Origin: Verrucomicrobiaceae bacterium
GTDB taxonomy: Bacteria; Verrucomicrobiota; Verrucomicrobiia; Verrucomicrobiales; Verrucomicrobiaceae
Direction of reading: 5' to 3'
Length of the DNA: 64,000 bases
Assembly (NCBI GenBank): GCA_016713245.1
Contig: JADJPM010000004.1
Span: 3,472,001 to 3,536,000 of the forward strand
A program made the translations under genes and the position numbers. The notes below the pieces were generated by a model that was given only the letters and a program-made list of their open reading frames with translations, made no database searches and was not told the origin of the DNA. Positions 18,216 to 26,764 of this stretch are shown in pieces. Every line of letters starts with the position of its first letter. The stretch's first letter is position 1.

Positions 18216-18241
18216 GGCAGAAGAATGAAGGCAGAAGAATG
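18216..18241. repeat. Two GGCAGAAGAATG units between IclR and PSD1 genes
   Basis: Two copies of GGCAGAAGAATG lie at 18216-18227 and 18230-18241, in the gap between the IclR stop and the PSD1 start. They resemble half of the palindromic elements seen at 25889, 26765, 27713 and 33683, without an opposing arm. A second low-complexity stretch rich in CTCGCTCCGCTCGG lies just before them (about 18165-18195). No gene is visible in the 128-base gap. Confidence 0.45.
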
Positions 18242-18259
18242 ATTCTGAAGGATGGGTTT

Positions 18260-19060
18260 TCACAGCCGCACCTCCCTCTCGATGGCAAGCGAGGCCTGCA
18301 TCACACGCTGGCCCAGTTTTTCGAACAAGTCCTCCGGCAGACGATTCAGCGGTGCCATCATCGTGATGGCGGCGATGGGATTGCCAAACTCATCGCACAC
18401 CGGTGCGGCCACGCAGCGGATGCCCTCGATGCCTTCCTCGCAGTCCAGCGTGTAGCCCCGCAGTCGCGCCAGTTCCAGATCGCGCTCCAGATCCTTGCGC
18501 TTGCTCAGGGTGTGGGGCGTGAAGCTCTTCAACGCCCGACCGCGAAACCACTCCGCCCGCTTCTTGTCTCCCCACCAAGCCAGAATCGCCTTTCCCGGAG
18601 CGCAGGAATACATCGGCACCCGCATCCCCACCTGGCCGCAGACTTGCAGCGCATGCGTGCCCTGGAGCTGCTCCATCACCAGCATCTTCCCGCCGGACTC
18701 GATGAGGAGCTGCACCGTCTCCCCCGTGCCATCCCGCAGCTCCCGCAGCGCCTCCTGCGCACACACGACGAGGCTTTTCCCGGCCACCTTCGGCCGCGAG
18801 AGATCCAGCAGGCGGTTCGACAGCGTGTAAGTCTTGTCATCCTCCCGCTGCGCCGCAAAGCCCATCGCCGCGAGCGTCTTCAGCAGCCGGAAAACCAAGT
18901 TTCCCGTGATGCCCGTGCGCCTCGTCACCTCCGCCGAGGACAACCCCGCCGGATGCTTCGACAGCAGATCAATCACCGCCAGCATCTTCGCCCCCGTCGG
19001 CGAGGGCATCGTGTCGAGATCAGCATCGGAAGGACGGATTGGAGCAGCGGCAGTCTTCAT
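18260..19060 (-). CDS. IclR family transcriptional regulator
   Basis: This 266-residue regulator has an N-terminal winged helix (about residues 25-85, with LSSAEVTRRTGITGNLVFRLL) followed by the IclR effector-binding domain (about 100-255, with MRVPMYSCAPGKAILAWW and DCEEGIEGIRCVAAPV). IclR proteins usually sense small sugar-derived or aromatic acids and often regulate adjacent catabolic genes. I start at 19060 because MKTAAAPI is the first Met that gives a normal length. It is the first gene of the run that leads into PSD1, DUF1501, the sulfatases and the MFS transporter, and is the best candidate for its local regulator. Two palindromic motifs lie just upstream (19062-19089). Confidence 0.9.
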   Translation of the reverse strand: MKTAAAPIRPSDADLDTMPSPTGAKMLAVIDLLSKHPAGLSSAEVTRRTGITGNLVFRLLKTLAAMGFAAQREDDKTYTLSNRLLDLSRPKVAGKSLVVCAQEALRELRDGTGETVQLLIESGGKMLVMEQLQGTHALQVCGQVGMRVPMYSCAPGKAILAWWGDKKRAEWFRGRALKSFTPHTLSKRKDLERDLELARLRGYTLDCEEGIEGIRCVAAPVCDEFGNPIAAITMMAPLNRLPEDLFEKLGQRVMQASLAIEREVRL

Positions 19061-19061
19061 T

Positions 19062-19089
19062 CGTAAATACGGGTGTCCGCGTAGATACG
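19062..19089. promoter_or_regulatory. Tandem CGTANNTACG palindromes, candidate operator
   Basis: CGTAAATACG (19062-19071) and CGTAGATACG (19080-19089) are two copies of CGTA-N2-TACG, 18 bases apart, immediately before the IclR start codon. Dyad motifs so close to a regulator start are typical of autoregulatory operators, and IclR family proteins bind paired palindromes. Binding by this IclR is an inference from position and symmetry only. Confidence 0.4.
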
Positions 19090-19191
19090 AGTGCCTTAGC
19101 CGGATCTTAACGCTAAAACCCACAACTCCGTCCACCCGTCCGGGGATACCGAGGGCTGCCGCAAACCAGGCGCGGAGTGACGACCTCGAAC

Positions 19192-21159
19192 TCAGGGCCG
19201 TCCGTCGCTGACCTCCACCCGCCCATCCGCGTGCGCGGTGATCGTCAGCACGCGATCGTGAAAACGAATGCCGTTAATGGTGAGCGAGGGCCAGTCCTTT
19301 GGCAGGCGAGGATGCAGTTCGTAGCCATCGGCGGTGGCTTGGAAGCCGAGGAAGCCATGTAGCATGACCTGCGGCACGAGGACGCTTTCGAGGAACTCCT
19401 GGTCCATGCCGAGGCCGCCGGCGGGGCCGCCGCCTTGGAGGGTGCCGCGACCGGGTTTGGCGTAGTAGGCGCGGTAGCCGCCTTCGCTTTGCACCTCGCG
19501 GAACCAGGCGAGGATCTCGCGCAGGCGCTTCCACGCATCGTCGGGGCCGTGCGTGTGCAGTCGCGCCATCAAATCGTGAAAGCTGAAGCCGAGCACCGCG
19601 CCGCCATCCTGGATCTGGCCGCCCCAGGGGATTTGTTCGGGGTTCGACCACGGCCAGACGTAGGTGTCGATGTTGCGCCGCGTGGTGGCTCGCGGAGCGA
19701 AGCGCCAATGATAAATGTCCGCGCCGCGTGAGGTGTCGGCGGCGATCTCGCGTTTGCCATCGAGCCAGTCGAGGATGTTGCGGGCCTGCTCGGGGCTCGC
19801 GAGGCCGTAGTGGATGGCTTCGAGGTTCACGAAGGTGAAACCGAAGTCGTAAGCGCGGCCTTCAATATCGATCCAGCCGTTGAAGCGGCCCGTTTCGGCA
19901 TTCCAGAAGCGTTTTTGAAAATCGGTCCGCACCGCGTCGGCGAGCGTGGTGAGGTCCTGCGCATCAAAGGGCGTGCCATCGGTCGGGATCTGCCATTCAG
20001 CGTGGGCTTGGATGCTCTTTTCGAGCGCGGCCATCGCTCGAAGCGCATCGTGCAGATAGGTCGTCGCCATCGCATCGTGAGCGCCGAAGGGCACGAGGTC
20101 GTAGTAGTTGTTTCCCACGCCGAGACCGGCACGGATCGACTTTTGGCCGTCAGGCCCGATCACGAGCCCGCTGCGACCATCGTGGCCCACCCACGGGACA
20201 AAGACGTGCTTCTCCTCGCGCACGCGAAACTCCCTCAGCGCAAAGTGCAGCGCCTTTCTTATGCGCCCGATGTTCTGCCGCAGGAACTCGACATCGCGCG
20301 TCCACGCGAAGTAATCGCCGCAACCGCGCAGGAAGAGCGCGTTGGTGATCGGATGCCGCGTGTCGATGGCGGCGATGAGCGATTTCAAATCGATCTCCGC
20401 GCCCGCCGCGTGATCGAGTCGCAAACGATAGCGCGTGAGCAGTCCCGCGTGCGCCGGATGCCGGTAGAGCGGCACGTTCGCGTATGACATGGCCTGCGGC
20501 GCGGTGAATGCCACCACGCGACCCTCCGGCCACGTCGGCTCGCCCTCCAGCAGCCACTCGATGCCGGCCTGCGACTCCGCCTTCAACCCACGCGCCGCCC
20601 ATTCCACCCGCGCAAACGGTGCCACGATGGTCCCGCAGCGAAACGGCGGCGTGGAGATTGTCACCACATCCGCCGTCGCCTTCAATTTCAGCCCTGTCAC
20701 CGGATCGATGCCGATCACTTCCGCGCCCGCGATTTCCCAGCCCTCGGTGCTCGTCAGCGGCTTCAGCCCGAGCATCTGGATGGCCCAGACGTCATCCAAC
20801 ACCGAGAAATGAAACCCCGGCCCACCACTCTGCTGCCAAGCCGGAAACGGCCAGCCCTCGCTGTGTGCCATGCCGCGATGCTGCTGCATCGACACATAGC
20901 CCTCCGCGTCGATCCGGCGATTCAGCAACGACGCTCGATACTGCGACCGCTTCTTTTCCGAAGCCCAAAGCGTCGCCATCGGCAGCCACGCATCCCACAG
21001 CGTGCAATCCGAGAACGCCGCGTCGTGATGCAGCGCATGGAGGTTGTTCAGCGCCTTCATTTCCGCCTCGTGGCCGGGGACGATGAACTGCGGGAGGTCG
21101 GCGGCGGTGATCTTCGTTGCGACGACGATGGCGAACAACGGTAGAAGTTTCGCTCTCAC
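19192..21159 (-). CDS. Secreted (alpha/alpha)6-barrel glycosidase-like protein
   Basis: This exported protein of about 655 residues looks like a six-hairpin glycosidase. Segments such as DCTLWDAWLPMA, FAWTRDVEFLRQNIGRI, GVGNNYYDLVPFGAHDAMAT and DQEFLESVLVPQVMLHGFLG match the pattern of glycogen-debranching, GH63 or GH95-like toroids. The C-terminal strand-rich end is also typical. I prefer a GTG start at 21159, which gives the signal peptide VRAKLLPLFAIVVATKITAA. The frame stays open to 21333, but that extension looks repeat-like rather than protein-like. It lies upstream of the IclR gene on the same strand. Substrate cannot be assigned. Confidence 0.62.
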   Translation of the reverse strand: MRAKLLPLFAIVVATKITAADLPQFIVPGHEAEMKALNNLHALHHDAAFSDCTLWDAWLPMATLWASEKKRSQYRASLLNRRIDAEGYVSMQQHRGMAHSEGWPFPAWQQSGGPGFHFSVLDDVWAIQMLGLKPLTSTEGWEIAGAEVIGIDPVTGLKLKATADVVTISTPPFRCGTIVAPFARVEWAARGLKAESQAGIEWLLEGEPTWPEGRVVAFTAPQAMSYANVPLYRHPAHAGLLTRYRLRLDHAAGAEIDLKSLIAAIDTRHPITNALFLRGCGDYFAWTRDVEFLRQNIGRIRKALHFALREFRVREEKHVFVPWVGHDGRSGLVIGPDGQKSIRAGLGVGNNYYDLVPFGAHDAMATTYLHDALRAMAALEKSIQAHAEWQIPTDGTPFDAQDLTTLADAVRTDFQKRFWNAETGRFNGWIDIEGRAYDFGFTFVNLEAIHYGLASPEQARNILDWLDGKREIAADTSRGADIYHWRFAPRATTRRNIDTYVWPWSNPEQIPWGGQIQDGGAVLGFSFHDLMARLHTHGPDDAWKRLREILAWFREVQSEGGYRAYYAKPGRGTLQGGGPAGGLGMDQEFLESVLVPQVMLHGFLGFQATADGYELHPRLPKDWPSLTINGIRFHDRVLTITAHADGRVEVSDGRP

Positions 21160-21408
21160 GCCGCAGAAAGGCTGTTTGGAACCAACAGGCGAACTCCATC
21201 CGATAAGGTTCAAGGCGTGGCGAGTGGTGGGTGACATCGAGGGAATCAACGGCGTGCTTGATGCCCCATTCTCAGCAATCGCCATGGAAGATTCCGCCAC
21301 GGCTGTTTGAAGGCGGTGATTCGAGGTGTTCACCTTCCATGAATTGTCAGGATCATCACCATGCCCGATCTTGACGAGACGGAGTCAGAATAGCATTAGT
21401 TAGCAACT

Positions 21409-21639
21409 ATGAACGTCGCACTCACCTCTCATTGGGAAGGATTCATTCGCCAGTTGATCGACTCCGGGCGCTACAACAACGCCAGCGAGGTCGTCCGCAC
21501 TGCGTTGCGAAAGCTACAGGAAACTGAGGGCGAAATCTTCCCCGCTGGCAGCCTGAAGCACCTCTACACCAAGGAAGAAAACGCCGCCGAAACAAAGCTC
21601 GCCCGGAAAGTCCGCATCCCGAAGCCTGACGAGGTATGA
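21409..21639 (+). CDS. ParD-like antitoxin (ribbon-helix-helix)
   Basis: This 76-residue protein has a ParD-type ribbon-helix-helix N-terminus: a beta strand (MNVALTSHWEGF), then IRQLIDSGRYNNASEVVRTALRKL. This fold binds DNA as a dimer and usually autoregulates its operon. The C-terminal half, rich in Lys and Glu, would bind and block the toxin. It overlaps the next gene by 4 bases (ATGA), as expected for a toxin-antitoxin pair. The partner is PemK/MazF-like rather than the ParE that normally goes with ParD. Confidence 0.78.
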   Translation: MNVALTSHWEGFIRQLIDSGRYNNASEVVRTALRKLQETEGEIFPAGSLKHLYTKEENAAETKLARKVRIPKPDEV

Positions 21640-21962
21640 AGCCGTGGGACATCTACACCTACGACTTCGGCGATGCTGGACCGCACCCTGCGGTCATCGT
21701 TTCTCATCCAGATCGCGTTGCCAAAGCTGAGTGGGTAAATGTTCTGCTCTGCACCACTCAACGTGCCAACCGCTCGCCAAAAGAGACTGAGGTGCGTCTC
21801 AATGGTGCCGATGGACTTGATTGGGAAACGCTCTGCCGCTGCGATGCCCTCTGGCTCGTGGAGAAGTCCAAGCTCACCAAGAAGCGAGGCACAGTCGCGG
21901 TCATTCGGCGGCGACAGATCGTGGACAAGATCAACGCCAGCATGGGGTGGAAGCTGGTATGA
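21636..21962 (+). CDS. PemK/MazF-like toxin
   Basis: This 108-residue basic protein resembles PemK/MazF toxins, which are small beta-barrel RNases that cleave mRNA at short sites. Features are the N-terminal MKPWDIYTYDFGDAGPHPAVIVSH segment, the central NVLLCTTQRANR and the CDALWLVEKSKLTKKRGTV segment that matches the end of the toxin domain. It starts inside the antitoxin gene and ends directly at the 3' end of the convergent lyase-fold gene. The pair is probably a mobile stability module in the catabolic region. Confidence 0.7.
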   Translation: MKPWDIYTYDFGDAGPHPAVIVSHPDRVAKAEWVNVLLCTTQRANRSPKETEVRLNGADGLDWETLCRCDALWLVEKSKLTKKRGTVAVIRRRQIVDKINASMGWKLV

Positions 21963-23303
21963 TCACCCCTCACTCAGATTATCCCGCACCACGGTCTTAC
22001 CCTTTGCCTTGTTGGTGACGGTGAAAGGAGTGCGCGAGGTGTTGTCGCTGATGTTGGCGGAGAGGATGCCTTCTTCGAGGAGGAGGTGCTCGCGGGGCAA
22101 GGCACTGTCGATGAAGTCGCAGCCGCGCACTTGCAGGCGGCCGGATTTGGCGTGGATGAGGGTGCGGGCGGTGTTGCGTGGGTCGAGGCAGTGGATGTGG
22201 CAGTCGGTGAAGCTGACTTTGCCACCGCCTTCGATGCGGGCGAGGCCGATGCCGTTCGCGGCATGCACACTGCCGAACAATCCGCAGGCGCTGAACTGGA
22301 GCGGGGCGTTGTTGGTCGCCTCGACGATGATGTCGCCATAGATTTGTGAGTTCACGAAGCGCGTGCCGCTGTGGCCTTGCATCTCGACGACATGCACCGC
22401 CCGATTGCAGGTATCCGCGCCGCCACCGGTGATCATCGCATTGCCGCCGCCTTGATAGGCCGCCGCCGGGCTGGTGCAGGCGATGAACTGGAAGCCGGTC
22501 TCGTAGTCGATGCAGAAGCAGTTTGTGAGATGCTGCCAGTCGGTGCGTCCGATGATGAAGGCCTTGCCCTGCTTGCGGCGATACTCGGCCGCGCCGCCCG
22601 TCGCGCCCCAGAAGGGCCAGAAGTGGACGTTTTCCACGCGACCCACATCGATGCAGTGATCAATAAACAGGCCGCGATGCAACGGCGCGGCATTGAGATT
22701 GCGGATGAAATGCCGCCCGGTGTGTCTGCCGCCGAAATCGACCGCTTGGTAGGGATTCACGAGCAAGACGTCGATGAGGGAGCAGTTGTCCGCGCCGCTG
22801 AGCTGCGAGCTGATGGTCCAAGGATAGGCGATGGGCGGATTTGTGTCCGTTTGCTCCGGATGAAACACCGCGAGGCCTTTCACGGTCGCGTTGTAGGCGA
22901 GCTGGATGAAGGGCGTGCCGCTGTCATCGCCCTTCCCAGCAAACGTGAGCAACACCGAGCCATTCGGTGCGCCTTTGCCGAGTGACTCCGCCGTCCATGG
23001 AATCGTCGGCGGCGCGGTGAAGATGCCTTCGAGGGTGACGTTGAGTTTGACGATCAGCGTGCCGTTCAGCCGATACATGCCCGGCGGCACAAAGACGGTC
23101 CCACCTCCAGCCGAGTGCGCGTCATCAATCGCCGCCTGAAACGCCGCCGTGTCGTCCGTAGTCTGATCCGCCTTCGCTCCAAAGTCGCGCACATTGAACC
23201 GATGATCGTTGGTAGGAGTGACTTTCGTTTCCGCCGCGAGCGAACTGCCGAGCATGGCGAGTCCAGCAGAGGTGAAGGCGGTGCGGCGGGTGATGGGTGT
23301 CAT
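21963..23303 (-). CDS. Pectate-lyase-superfamily (beta-helix) exported protein
   Basis: This 446-residue protein has a Tat-like N-terminus (MTPITRRTAFTSAGLAMLG). NVRDFGAKADQTTDDTAAFQAAIDDA at about residues 37-62, followed by GGGTVFVPPGMYRL, is the signature of the GH28-related pectate lyase superfamily domain. Later turns such as GGGNAMITGGGADTCNRAVHVVEM fit a right-handed beta-helix. Such proteins include lyases, epimerases and hydrolases of acidic glycans; which activity applies here is not clear. Its start overlaps the upstream sulfatase stop by ATGA, so it is probably co-expressed with it. Confidence 0.78.
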   Translation of the reverse strand: MTPITRRTAFTSAGLAMLGSSLAAETKVTPTNDHRFNVRDFGAKADQTTDDTAAFQAAIDDAHSAGGGTVFVPPGMYRLNGTLIVKLNVTLEGIFTAPPTIPWTAESLGKGAPNGSVLLTFAGKGDDSGTPFIQLAYNATVKGLAVFHPEQTDTNPPIAYPWTISSQLSGADNCSLIDVLLVNPYQAVDFGGRHTGRHFIRNLNAAPLHRGLFIDHCIDVGRVENVHFWPFWGATGGAAEYRRKQGKAFIIGRTDWQHLTNCFCIDYETGFQFIACTSPAAAYQGGGNAMITGGGADTCNRAVHVVEMQGHSGTRFVNSQIYGDIIVEATNNAPLQFSACGLFGSVHAANGIGLARIEGGGKVSFTDCHIHCLDPRNTARTLIHAKSGRLQVRGCDFIDSALPREHLLLEEGILSANISDNTSRTPFTVTNKAKGKTVVRDNLSEG

Positions 23304-25150
23304 GGTTGTTGGGCGGCTTTCAAAGCAAACTCAGCCGCGTAGCCGATCTGGCGGGCGTAGAGGGGCGGGGTTTTGGCCTTGGTGAGGCGTTGGAGATCGG
23401 GTTTTAGCGGGGCGGCGGCGGGGCCGATGTGGTGGATGAGTTGCAGGGTTTCGAGCTGGATGAAGAGGCTGCGGCTTTTGAGGCCGCGACGGAGGGCTTC
23501 GAGGCTCGCTGCATCGGTGTGGCCGAGGCGGTGGAGGCTCCAGGCGGCGGCGGTGGCGACGGTCGCATCGGGGTCGGCGAGGTGTTTTTGCAGCGCGGGG
23601 ATGCTCTCGGTGGCTTGGAGGTTGCCGAGGCCGGTGACGGCCCAGAAGCGCTCTGCGGCGTTCTGGGAGTCGAGGGCGGCGGTGAGGCCTGCGAGAGCAT
23701 TTTTGCCATCCAGCGGGGCATCGGCGAGTGCGGGGAGTTTGCCCAACAAGTCGGCGGGAATGGCGGAGGCGTGGCCGTGCTGGCTGGCGAGGCGGGCCTG
23801 CATGGACTCGGGGAGAAAGGCGAGGTCTTTGACGCGGAGTTGCCACTCAAGCAGGGCTCCGCGCATGGTGGCGAGGCGCTCGGTTTGCGCGGGATCGGTG
23901 GCGAGGTTGTGCAGGCAATGGGGATCGCTCTGCGTGTCGTAGAGTTCCTCGACGAGGCCGGTTTTTTCGAGCCAGGCGGCCTGTGGGCCGGTGAAGGTGC
24001 CTGCGCGATGCAGGCGGCGTGAGTCCTGCAGGATGGCGGAAATCTCGAAGCTGTGCGAGGGCGGGCGCGGCATGAGATCGGGCCGGAAATCGCGGATGTA
24101 ATGCCAGCGACCATCGTGGACGGCGCGTTGGAGATTCGAGGAGAAATCCACGCGGTCGCGATGGCCGAAGAGGAAGCGTGGAGCGGGTTGCGTATGCTCG
24201 CCGAGGCAGGCGCGGCCATCCCAGCCAGCGGGCGGCTGGATGCCAGCGAGGCTGAGCATCGTGGGGCCGAGGTCCATGAGGGAGACGAGTTCATCCACCG
24301 CGCTGCCGGGCGTGGGTGTGGACTCGCTTCGGAACTTGGCGGGGATTTTCACGATGAGCGGGACGCGCAGGCTCTCGTGGTAGAGGTGCGTTTTGATGCG
24401 CGGGATGCCGTCACCGTGGTCGCCGTAGAAGATGACGATGGTGTCGCCTTCGAGGCCTTCGTCGCGCAGCTTTTTCAGCAGCACGGCCGTGAGCTGGTCG
24501 GCGTGGGCGATGTTGTTGTAAACATTCGCGAGTTGCTGGCGCACGCCCGGTGTGTCGGGGAAATAACCGGGCACCGTGACTTGCTCGGGCGTGACTATGG
24601 CTTCCTTCGGCAAAGCCGCACGCTGGGCATCGGCGGTGCTTTGGCGCTGCGAGGGGCCTTGGTGCGTCTGGGCGTAGTTGAAGACGGCGAGGAAGGGTTG
24701 GCCGGGCTGGCGATTCGTCCATGCGGCCTCGGGACCAACGGCATCCCAGGTATAGGCGGGTGATTTGAAGTTGTAGTCCATCTTGCCGGGATTGATGCCG
24801 TAGTAACCGGCATCGCGCAGGTAGGCGGGGAAGCAGCGGAAGTCCGGCGACAGCTTCACGTCGCTGCGCATGTGCTGGCTGCCGATCGAGACCGGCCAGC
24901 GGGCGGAGATGATTGCCGAACGACTCGGCGCACACACTCCGGCGACGGCGTAGGCTTGGTCAAAACGAATGCCCTCGGCAGCGAGTCGGTCGATGGTCGG
25001 CGTGTGTGCGAGCTGGTCGCCATAGCAGCCGAAGTGGGGCGAAACATCCTCCCAGGTGATGACGAGGAAGTTCGGGCGTGGTGAGGCGGCGTGGATGGAA
25101 CCGCAGAGGACGCTGAGAAACGCAGAGAGGAGCCAACCCACGTGCCTCAT
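23300..25150 (-). CDS. Secreted sulfatase with C-terminal HEAT-like repeats
   Basis: This 616-residue exported sulfatase has a signal peptide at residues 1-21 and the formylglycine motif CAPSR at 73-77. IVIFYGDHGDGIPR lies near the middle. After about residue 470 the protein changes to helical repeats such as AVTGLGNLQATESIPALQKHLADPDATVATAAAWSLHRLG, a HEAT/PBS-type array that probably mediates protein contacts. I start at 25150, where the ATG overlaps the DUF1080 stop as ATGA. It is thus the middle gene of a coupled trio DUF1080-sulfatase-lyase fold. A sulfatase fused to HEAT repeats is characteristic of the PVC group. Confidence 0.88.
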   Translation of the reverse strand: MRHVGWLLSAFLSVLCGSIHAASPRPNFLVITWEDVSPHFGCYGDQLAHTPTIDRLAAEGIRFDQAYAVAGVCAPSRSAIISARWPVSIGSQHMRSDVKLSPDFRCFPAYLRDAGYYGINPGKMDYNFKSPAYTWDAVGPEAAWTNRQPGQPFLAVFNYAQTHQGPSQRQSTADAQRAALPKEAIVTPEQVTVPGYFPDTPGVRQQLANVYNNIAHADQLTAVLLKKLRDEGLEGDTIVIFYGDHGDGIPRIKTHLYHESLRVPLIVKIPAKFRSESTPTPGSAVDELVSLMDLGPTMLSLAGIQPPAGWDGRACLGEHTQPAPRFLFGHRDRVDFSSNLQRAVHDGRWHYIRDFRPDLMPRPPSHSFEISAILQDSRRLHRAGTFTGPQAAWLEKTGLVEELYDTQSDPHCLHNLATDPAQTERLATMRGALLEWQLRVKDLAFLPESMQARLASQHGHASAIPADLLGKLPALADAPLDGKNALAGLTAALDSQNAAERFWAVTGLGNLQATESIPALQKHLADPDATVATAAAWSLHRLGHTDAASLEALRRGLKSRSLFIQLETLQLIHHIGPAAAPLKPDLQRLTKAKTPPLYARQIGYAAEFALKAAQQP

Positions 25151-25872
25151 AGTTTTCGAATGCGGATGTTTCGATAGCGCACGGTGCCGACGAACTTCGC
25201 TCCGCCGTGGACTTGGAGGCCGATGTGGCCTTGGGCGGGATGAACGCTTTGCGGCTCGGTGTGCTGCATGATTTGCACACCGTTCACCCACGTCGTGATG
25301 GTGGGTGGATCGCCGGTGATGCGGGCGCGGACTTCGTTCCATTCGCCGATGCGCCAGAAGCTTTTCCATGACTCAGGCAGCAGGGGGCATGGATGGGCCG
25401 GGTTGTCATTGAGCGTGATGAGATCGGGCGTGGCGCCGAAGGTGAAATTGCGCACGCCGCGGCGCTTCCAGATGCCTTCACCGAGAATGCCGCCGATGGT
25501 GCCGCCTTCGTGGTAGTCGATGAGGCATTGGTAGGCCTTGCCGTCCTCGGTGCAGCGCATGAAGAGGCCGCTGTCGGGGCCAAAGTCGTTGTTTGTTTCC
25601 AAAACGACCTCGAAGTCGCCAAACGTCTCCTCAGTGATGAGCAAGCCGCCGTTTCCGGGTGTGTCCTGCGAGCCAAAGATGGCACCATCCTCCACACGCC
25701 AGTTTCCAGCCGTCTTGTGGGCGCTGGCTTTGCTATGCGGGCTTTTCGCGGTCGTTTTCCAGCCCGCGAGCGTTTTGCCATCGAAAAGCGTGCGCCATTC
25801 AGCGGCGTTTTGAGCCCAAAGCGGCATCGCGAAACTGCTGGCGAGGGTTTGGAGGAGATGGCGGCGATTCAT
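25147..25872 (-). CDS. DUF1080 (3-keto-disaccharide hydrolase-type) exported protein
   Basis: This 241-residue protein has a twin-arginine-like start (MNRRHLLQTLASSFAMPLWA). The DUF1080 concanavalin-like domain follows: WRTLFDGKTLAGWKT, WRVEDGAIFGSQD, GGLLITEETFGDFEVVLE, GPDSGLFMRC and HIGLQVHGGAKFVGTVRYRNIRIR. Members of this family have been shown to act on 3-keto-disaccharides or 3-keto-glucosides. Nearby exported TIM-barrel and Gfo/Idh/MocA genes would complete such a route. The gene is translationally coupled to the downstream sulfatase by ATGA. Confidence 0.88.
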   Translation of the reverse strand: MNRRHLLQTLASSFAMPLWAQNAAEWRTLFDGKTLAGWKTTAKSPHSKASAHKTAGNWRVEDGAIFGSQDTPGNGGLLITEETFGDFEVVLETNNDFGPDSGLFMRCTEDGKAYQCLIDYHEGGTIGGILGEGIWKRRGVRNFTFGATPDLITLNDNPAHPCPLLPESWKSFWRIGEWNEVRARITGDPPTITTWVNGVQIMQHTEPQSVHPAQGHIGLQVHGGAKFVGTVRYRNIRIRKL

Positions 25873-25888
25873 GGGAGTGGTCTGTGGC

Positions 25889-25950
25889 TGACAGAAAAAT
25901 GGGGGCAGAAAAAAGGTGGTTCATATTTTTCTGCCTGCATTTTTCTGTCA
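25889..25950. repeat. Interspersed palindromic repeat, copy A
   Basis: The left arm TGACAGAAAAATGGGGGCAG and the right arm ending CATTTTTCTGTCA form a long imperfect hairpin of 62 bases. The same element occurs at 26765, 27713 (variant) and 33683. The last three bases supply the stop codon of the GxxExxY gene. It lies directly upstream of the DUF1080 gene. A REP/MITE-like nature is inferred. Confidence 0.75.
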
Positions 25951-26748
25951 GTGCTGTGGAGCTATGGTTTGGATTTCGATTCGGTGGCGTCCTAGGTTGG
26001 CCCAGATGAGGCTCTCGATGTCGAGATGGTTCACCATGCGCTGAATGTGGCTTTGAAAGCGCTGCATGCTGGATGGACTCTCGAATGCGGTGAGCTTGAA
26101 TGCGGTGTTCTCTCTCACAAACCGCATGTTTTGCTGGCCTAGGGGCGCATTTTGATAGCAGACAGAGGCAGGGCGAACGACCTTGTCTTCGCCGCCGAAG
26201 AAATGGGTGATTGCCTCCTCATAAAGACCGAGATCCAGGCATGCACCCCAGTCGTTGAGCAACTCTGTCAACAGCGAGACAAAATCGTCGGCCCCCGGCG
26301 TGGCTTGGCTCAAACCATTCGTCACAATTTGAAATTGTTGCCGGTCTTGATGCGAGAGCTGGTTGTTGGCGAAGTCGCGCTGGATCTTCTCGGGTCGGAC
26401 ATTGATCAACATGCCGTGCCAAAGCTCCGCGAGCATGAGGTAGTGCAGCAGTTGGGCTTTGTGGCGGGCAGTGAGCGCCTCGGCCGCTTTGAACTCAAAC
26501 ACGCCGCCACAGAGCACCAGCACATCGAGAAAGTAGAACTTCTTGAAACTCCCATGGCTGACCAGGATGGGGGCCTCCAGCAGCAAATCCGACCTGTGCA
26601 TCGCCAATGCCTTTTTGTAGTGCTTCTCGTCGAAAAATCTCCCTAACTCCTTTCGAATGGCCAGCACATCGGCAAACACGTCATAGGCAAGCGGACCAAA
26701 CTCAGCCTGACTGAGCGGCTTATAACTGTGTTGTGGCGCGATAGGCAT
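25948..26748 (-). CDS. GxxExxY family protein (PD-(D/E)XK-like fold)
   Basis: This 266-residue protein resembles the GxxExxY family, common in Planctomycetes, Verrucomicrobia and cyanobacteria. An N-terminal part has GPLAYDVFADVLAIRKELG, and the core nuclease-like strand VFEFKAAEALTARHKAQLLHYLMLAELWHGMLINVRPEKI is at about residues 80-120; this Glu-x-Lys-x-x-Glu arrangement is typical. The C-terminal half is longer than in most members. No signal peptide is present. Palindromic repeats lie on both sides (25889-25950 and 26765-26826), and the first provides the stop codon. Its biological role is unknown, although the family has been linked to nuclease-like folds. Confidence 0.65.
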   Translation of the reverse strand: MPIAPQHSYKPLSQAEFGPLAYDVFADVLAIRKELGRFFDEKHYKKALAMHRSDLLLEAPILVSHGSFKKFYFLDVLVLCGGVFEFKAAEALTARHKAQLLHYLMLAELWHGMLINVRPEKIQRDFANNQLSHQDRQQFQIVTNGLSQATPGADDFVSLLTELLNDWGACLDLGLYEEAITHFFGGEDKVVRPASVCYQNAPLGQQNMRFVRENTAFKLTAFESPSSMQRFQSHIQRMVNHLDIESLIWANLGRHRIEIQTIAPQH

Positions 26749-26764
26749 GGGAGGAAGACTTGGC

